10,000 nt of DNA from NCBI GenBank assembly GCA_020216845.1, contig JAIWNK010000061.1:1-10000 (forward strand), in the 5' to 3' direction. Positions within the stretch are counted from its first letter, which is position 1; each line of letters starts with the position of its first letter. Under the pieces are notes generated by a model. The model was not told the origin of the DNA. It saw only the letters and a program-made list of their open reading frames with translations, and made no database searches. Positions 6,403 to 10,000 of this stretch are shown here, piece after piece. Both the position numbers and the translations under genes were made by a program. The DNA is from Anaerolinea sp. GTDB taxonomy: Bacteria > Chloroflexota > Anaerolineae > Anaerolineales > Anaerolineaceae.

Positions 6403-9400
6403 ATGAAAACCAAGTCTCTCTTTCTGACCGCGCTGGTGCTGGCAAGCATTTTGCTGAGCCTGCTCCAGCCTGCTCTTGTCACCGCCGCTCCGCTGCCAGC
6501 AGACACAGAGCCATTCGCCCCCATCATCAGCATGGATGTCAAGCATGATTTATCCATCCCGCTAACGCAAATGACACCCTTGCCCGCCACACAAGGCAAC
6601 GGCCTGCCCCTAGAGCGCCTCGACCGCCCCAATGCGCAATCCTGGCTGCAATCCTTCCAGGTCACCGACCCAAATGCCGTGCAAACCTGGAATGGCATTC
6701 AAGCCATGCCTGCCCCCATCGTCAATTTCGATGGCGTCAACAACCGCAACGGCGTTCATCCCCCCGACACCAATGGTGATGTGGGCCCCAACCACTATGT
6801 GCAATGGGTCAACCTCTCCCTGCAAATTTGGGACAAAAACGGCAACTCGCTCTATGGCCCTGTCAACGGCAACACCATTTGGCAAGGGTTTGGCACACAA
6901 TGCGAAACAACCAACAGCGGCGACCCGATTGTGCTATATGATGAATTGGCCGACCGTTGGTTCATCAGTCAGTTTTCAATCGGCTCCAGCTACTATGTCT
7001 GCATGGCCGTCTCACAAACCCCTGACCCAACCGGTGCCTGGTATCGCTATGCCTTTTTGTATAGCAACACCGTTATGAACGACTATCCCAAATTCGGCAT
7101 CTGGCCCGATGGGTACTACATGAGCGTCAATCAGTTTTACGGCGACAGCGGCGTTGGCGTTGTTGCCTACGAACGCGAGCGCATGTTGCAAGGGCTTTCG
7201 GCGCGTCAGGTATACTTCAACCTCGGCAACGTTGCATCATACTGGGCTTTGCTGCCCTCCGACATGGATGGCACGCCCCCCCCTGCTGGCGCACCCAACT
7301 ACTTCATCAACTGGGAAGATTCAACCTCCTTTGGCCCATCCGATGCACTGCGCGTGTGGAACTTTCATGTAGACTGGAACAACCCCGCCGCATCCACCTT
7401 TGGCATAGGTGGCCAACCCAACGTTGTCATTCCCACCGTCAGCCTCAACCCCAATCTATGCGGCGGCAACCGCAATTGCATTCCTCAGCTTGGCACCACA
7501 GCCAAACTGGATGCAATCGCCGGGCAAACCATGTACCGCGCCCAATATCGCAACTTCGGCGACCATCAAACCATTGTCGGCAACATGACCGTTGATGCCG
7601 GCAGCACCCATGCCGGCGTATATTGGTTCGAACTGCGCGATAGCGGCAGCGGTTTTGCCATGTATCAACAAGGCGTCTATGCGCCCGATGCCCTCCACCG
7701 TTGGATGGGCAGTGCCGCAATGGACTCATCTGGCAATATCGCCATTGGATACAGCGTCTCGGCCAGCACCATCTACCCCGAAATTCGCTACACCGGTCGC
7801 AGCGTAGATGACCCGCTCAACCAACTGCCCCAAGGCGAGGCAACCCTGCACGCTAGCAGCGGGGCTCAAACCAGCACCTATTACCGCTGGGGCGATTATA
7901 GCAACATTTCAGTAGACCCCGCCGATGGCTGCACCTTCTGGTTCACCACCGAATACATCACCTCGACTGGCTACGCCAACTGGGCCACCCGCATCGGCTC
8001 CTTCCGCTTCCCCAACTGTGCCGGCATCAGCGGCGGCAGCTTGCAAGGCGTGGTGACAGATGCGCAAACCGGGCTGCCGATCGAAGGCGCCCAGGTTCAT
8101 GCTGGCTTCAGCAACCTGCTCACCGGCCCCGATGGCAGCTATAGCCTCAACCTGGTTGCCGGTACCTACACCATCGAAGTCTCCGCCTATGGCTACTTCA
8201 ACGCCAGCCAAACGGTTGAAATCGTTGCCGATCAGACCACAACCGCCAACATCGCCCTCAACCCACGCCCACTTTCGGTTGTGCAAGGCTTCGTGCGCGA
8301 TGGCGGCAGTCACAGCGGCATGCCGCTCTATGCCCGCCTGGATGTGTTCGGCGCCAAAACCCCACCGCTCTTCACCGACCCGCTCACCGGCGCTTATCAG
8401 GTGACCCTCATCGAAGGCTATGACTATAACTTCGTCATCACCCCCTTGCTACCCGGCTATCCGGTCACCAATCAAGCCGTCACTGCCCCCGCAGGCGGCG
8501 GCACACGCAACTTTAACCTATTGCCCAACCTGGATACCTGCGAAGCCCCAGGCTATAGCTACGGCAACGTCAGCCTATACGAACGCTTTGAAAGCGGTGC
8601 ATTGCCAGACGGATGGAGCATCAAAAATTACACCACCTATGATGACAACTGGCGCTTTGATGACCCTGGCAACCGCGGCAACCTCACCGGCGGCAGCGGT
8701 GGTTTTGCCATCATGGATAGCAACTTCATCGGCGCCGGACGCACACAAAATATTGCTCTCGTTTCGCCGCTGCTCAACCTGAGCAGCCTTAGCACCGTCA
8801 CCCTGGCCTTCGATACCGACTTCAACTATCACGGCGGTGAAACAGCCGATGTAGACATCAGCACCAATGGCGGCAGCAGCTGGAGCAACGTCTGGCGCAA
8901 AACCAGCGCCTATCGCGGCCCACAACATGTTGCGCTAAACCTGACCAGTCAACTAGCCGGAAAGAACAACGTCAAAATTCGCTTCCATTACTACAACGCC
9001 TCCAATGATCTCTGGTGGCAGGTAGATAACGTTCTGCTGGGTGCCGAACTGACTTGCACCGCCCAGGCGGGCGGGTTGGTCGTTGGTCACACGTTGGATG
9101 CCAACACCCTCACCCCGCTCAACGGCGTAACCGTCTCCAGCGGCGTGCATACCACCGCCTCGTTTGTCACCCCCGCCGATGACGCTCAGGATGACGGTCT
9201 CTTCATTGCCTTTGCCGCCCCCGGCACCCAAACGCTGCACGCCAGTTTCCCGAACTACAATGACCCGGCCCAAAGCGTGACGGTCGTGACCGATAGTGCC
9301 GTCGCCAAGAACCTGCCCCTTGCGGCCGGTCTGTTGAGCCTTTCGCCAGGCAGTGTCACCCAAATTCTGCCACAGCGCGGCCTTGCGCTCATCACCCTAA

Positions 9401-10000
9401 CGCTTGAAAACAACGGCGGTGCCACGGCTACCTATCAAATCCAGGAAATGAATGGGCTCACTCAGGTTCCCACCCCCACAGGCCCCTTTGCTGGAGCAAC
9501 ACGGCACGTCGGCCCCAAACGCATGAGCGAAATGAGCGCGGAATACGTTCTGCTGCACGACTTCCCCAGCGCGCCCGAAATTGCCAATGCCGGTCAAACC
9601 CTGAGCAGCTTCGAAACCGGCCTGACCGGGCTTTGGGGCCTGGGTCTGACGCCCGATGGCCTTTGGCTCGGCTCGCTGCTGCCGGCGGGCGGCAACGGTC
9701 TCAACCTGCGCTATGTCAACGGGCAGCCAACCGATGACCAAATGGACACCTCTTTTGCCGGCGAGTGGGCCGCCGATATGGCCTATAACCCCCGCACCGG
9801 CATGATCTGGCAAATCGGCGTGGGCGGCAACGACTGCATCTATGAGCTCAACCCGGCCACACGCACCCCCACCGGTCGCAGCCTATGCCCCGGCTTTGGC
9901 ATCTCGCAACGCGGCCTGGCCTATGACCCGATCAGCGACACTTTCTATGCCAGCTCGTGGAATGACGCCATTCTCTATCACTTCGACAGTCGCGGGCAAA
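6403..10000 (+). CDS. Large secreted multidomain protein, 3' end beyond the window
   Basis: An uninterrupted frame of at least 1199 codons, cut by the window edge. ATG at 6403 has GAGGAG 5 bases upstream. Residues 1-28 are a Sec signal peptide (MKTKS, hydrophobic core, cleavage near VTA-A or TAA-P). Residues about 105-545 form one large domain opening with PPDTNGDVGPNHYVQ (120-134), rich in Trp, Tyr and Gly-Asp turns, likely beta-propeller or similar. Residues 547-619 are a carboxypeptidase-regulatory-like beta-sandwich (LQGVVTDAQTGLPIEGAQV, then GPDGSYSL and GTYTIEV), with a second, weaker copy from 627. Residues about 725-882 look like a MAM/jelly-roll domain (YERFESGALPDGWS, VSPLLNLSS, VDISTNGGSSW, WWQVDNVLLG). 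A further sandwich follows at 887-975, an immunoglobulin-like stretch near 983-1012, and propeller-like blades from 1067 (GLWGLGLTPDGLWLG). No protease catalytic triad is apparent in the visible part. It is probably an exported surface or secreted protein; the substrate is unknown. Confidence 0.85.
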   Translation, partial: MKTKSLFLTALVLASILLSLLQPALVTAAPLPADTEPFAPIISMDVKHDLSIPLTQMTPLPATQGNGLPLERLDRPNAQSWLQSFQVTDPNAVQTWNGIQAMPAPIVNFDGVNNRNGVHPPDTNGDVGPNHYVQWVNLSLQIWDKNGNSLYGPVNGNTIWQGFGTQCETTNSGDPIVLYDELADRWFISQFSIGSSYYVCMAVSQTPDPTGAWYRYAFLYSNTVMNDYPKFGIWPDGYYMSVNQFYGDSGVGVVAYERERMLQGLSARQVYFNLGNVASYWALLPSDMDGTPPPAGAPNYFINWEDSTSFGPSDALRVWNFHVDWNNPAASTFGIGGQPNVVIPTVSLNPNLCGGNRNCIPQLGTTAKLDAIAGQTMYRAQYRNFGDHQTIVGNMTVDAGSTHAGVYWFELRDSGSGFAMYQQGVYAPDALHRWMGSAAMDSSGNIAIGYSVSASTIYPEIRYTGRSVDDPLNQLPQGEATLHASSGAQTSTYYRWGDYSNISVDPADGCTFWFTTEYITSTGYANWATRIGSFRFPNCAGISGGSLQGVVTDAQTGLPIEGAQVHAGFSNLLTGPDGSYSLNLVAGTYTIEVSAYGYFNASQTVEIVADQTTTANIALNPRPLSVVQGFVRDGGSHSGMPLYARLDVFGAKTPPLFTDPLTGAYQVTLIEGYDYNFVITPLLPGYPVTNQAVTAPAGGGTRNFNLLPNLDTCEAPGYSYGNVSLYERFESGALPDGWSIKNYTTYDDNWRFDDPGNRGNLTGGSGGFAIMDSNFIGAGRTQNIALVSPLLNLSSLSTVTLAFDTDFNYHGGETADVDISTNGGSSWSNVWRKTSAYRGPQHVALNLTSQLAGKNNVKIRFHYYNASNDLWWQVDNVLLGAELTCTAQAGGLVVGHTLDANTLTPLNGVTVSSGVHTTASFVTPADDAQDDGLFIAFAAPGTQTLHASFPNYNDPAQSVTVVTDSAVAKNLPLAAGLLSLSPGSVTQILPQRGLALITLTLENNGGATATYQIQEMNGLTQVPTPTGPFAGATRHVGPKRMSEMSAEYVLLHDFPSAPEIANAGQTLSSFETGLTGLWGLGLTPDGLWLGSLLPAGGNGLNLRYVNGQPTDDQMDTSFAGEWAADMAYNPRTGMIWQIGVGGNDCIYELNPATRTPTGRSLCPGFGISQRGLAYDPISDTFYASSWNDAILYHFDSRGQ

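Overview
This is a bacterial chromosomal segment with moderately high GC, clear Shine-Dalgarno sites (AAGGAG or GGAGG type) and intergenic hairpin repeats. The gene set is a soluble cytochrome P450, an archaeal/thermophile-type adenosine-specific kinase, a Thr/Pro-rich lipoprotein, a long-form RNase Z and a very large modular secreted protein. Together they suggest a member of the Chloroflexota (Anaerolineae-like). That assignment is inference from family distribution and protein style; no rRNA or other marker is present.

Layout. Positions 1-249 are repeat-rich non-coding DNA: a 54-bp tandem repeat running in from the left edge, a widely spaced 12-bp inverted repeat, and a compact 9-bp-stem hairpin that overlaps the 3' end of the P450 gene. 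Four minus-strand genes follow. In their own transcription order they are a multi-pass membrane protein with glycosyltransferase-C-like architecture (5193-3226), the adenosine-specific kinase family protein (3192-2707), a lipoprotein with a jelly-roll-like C-terminal domain (2643-1672) and a cytochrome P450 (1587-223). The first two are only tens of bases apart and probably share a transcript. A terminator-like hairpin separates the lipoprotein from the P450.

A divergent intergenic region (5194-5429) carries an imperfect nested hairpin and a near-consensus sigma70-type promoter with a perfect 8-bp palindrome overlapping its -35 box. This promoter drives ribonuclease Z (rnz, 5430-6350, TTG start) on the plus strand. 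A textbook intrinsic terminator closes rnz, and a long secreted multidomain protein then starts at 6403 and runs off the right edge, with at least 1199 codons.

Functionally the window mixes housekeeping (tRNA 3' processing by RNase Z), envelope or exported proteins (membrane protein, lipoprotein, giant exoprotein) and metabolism (P450, nucleoside kinase-like protein). I see no mobile element, CRISPR array, RNA gene or clear defence system. No convincing undescribed multi-gene system is visible. The most unusual points are the repeat cluster that forms the P450 C-terminus, the palindromic rnz promoter, the terminator placed directly before the P450 ribosome binding site, and the unassigned giant exoprotein.
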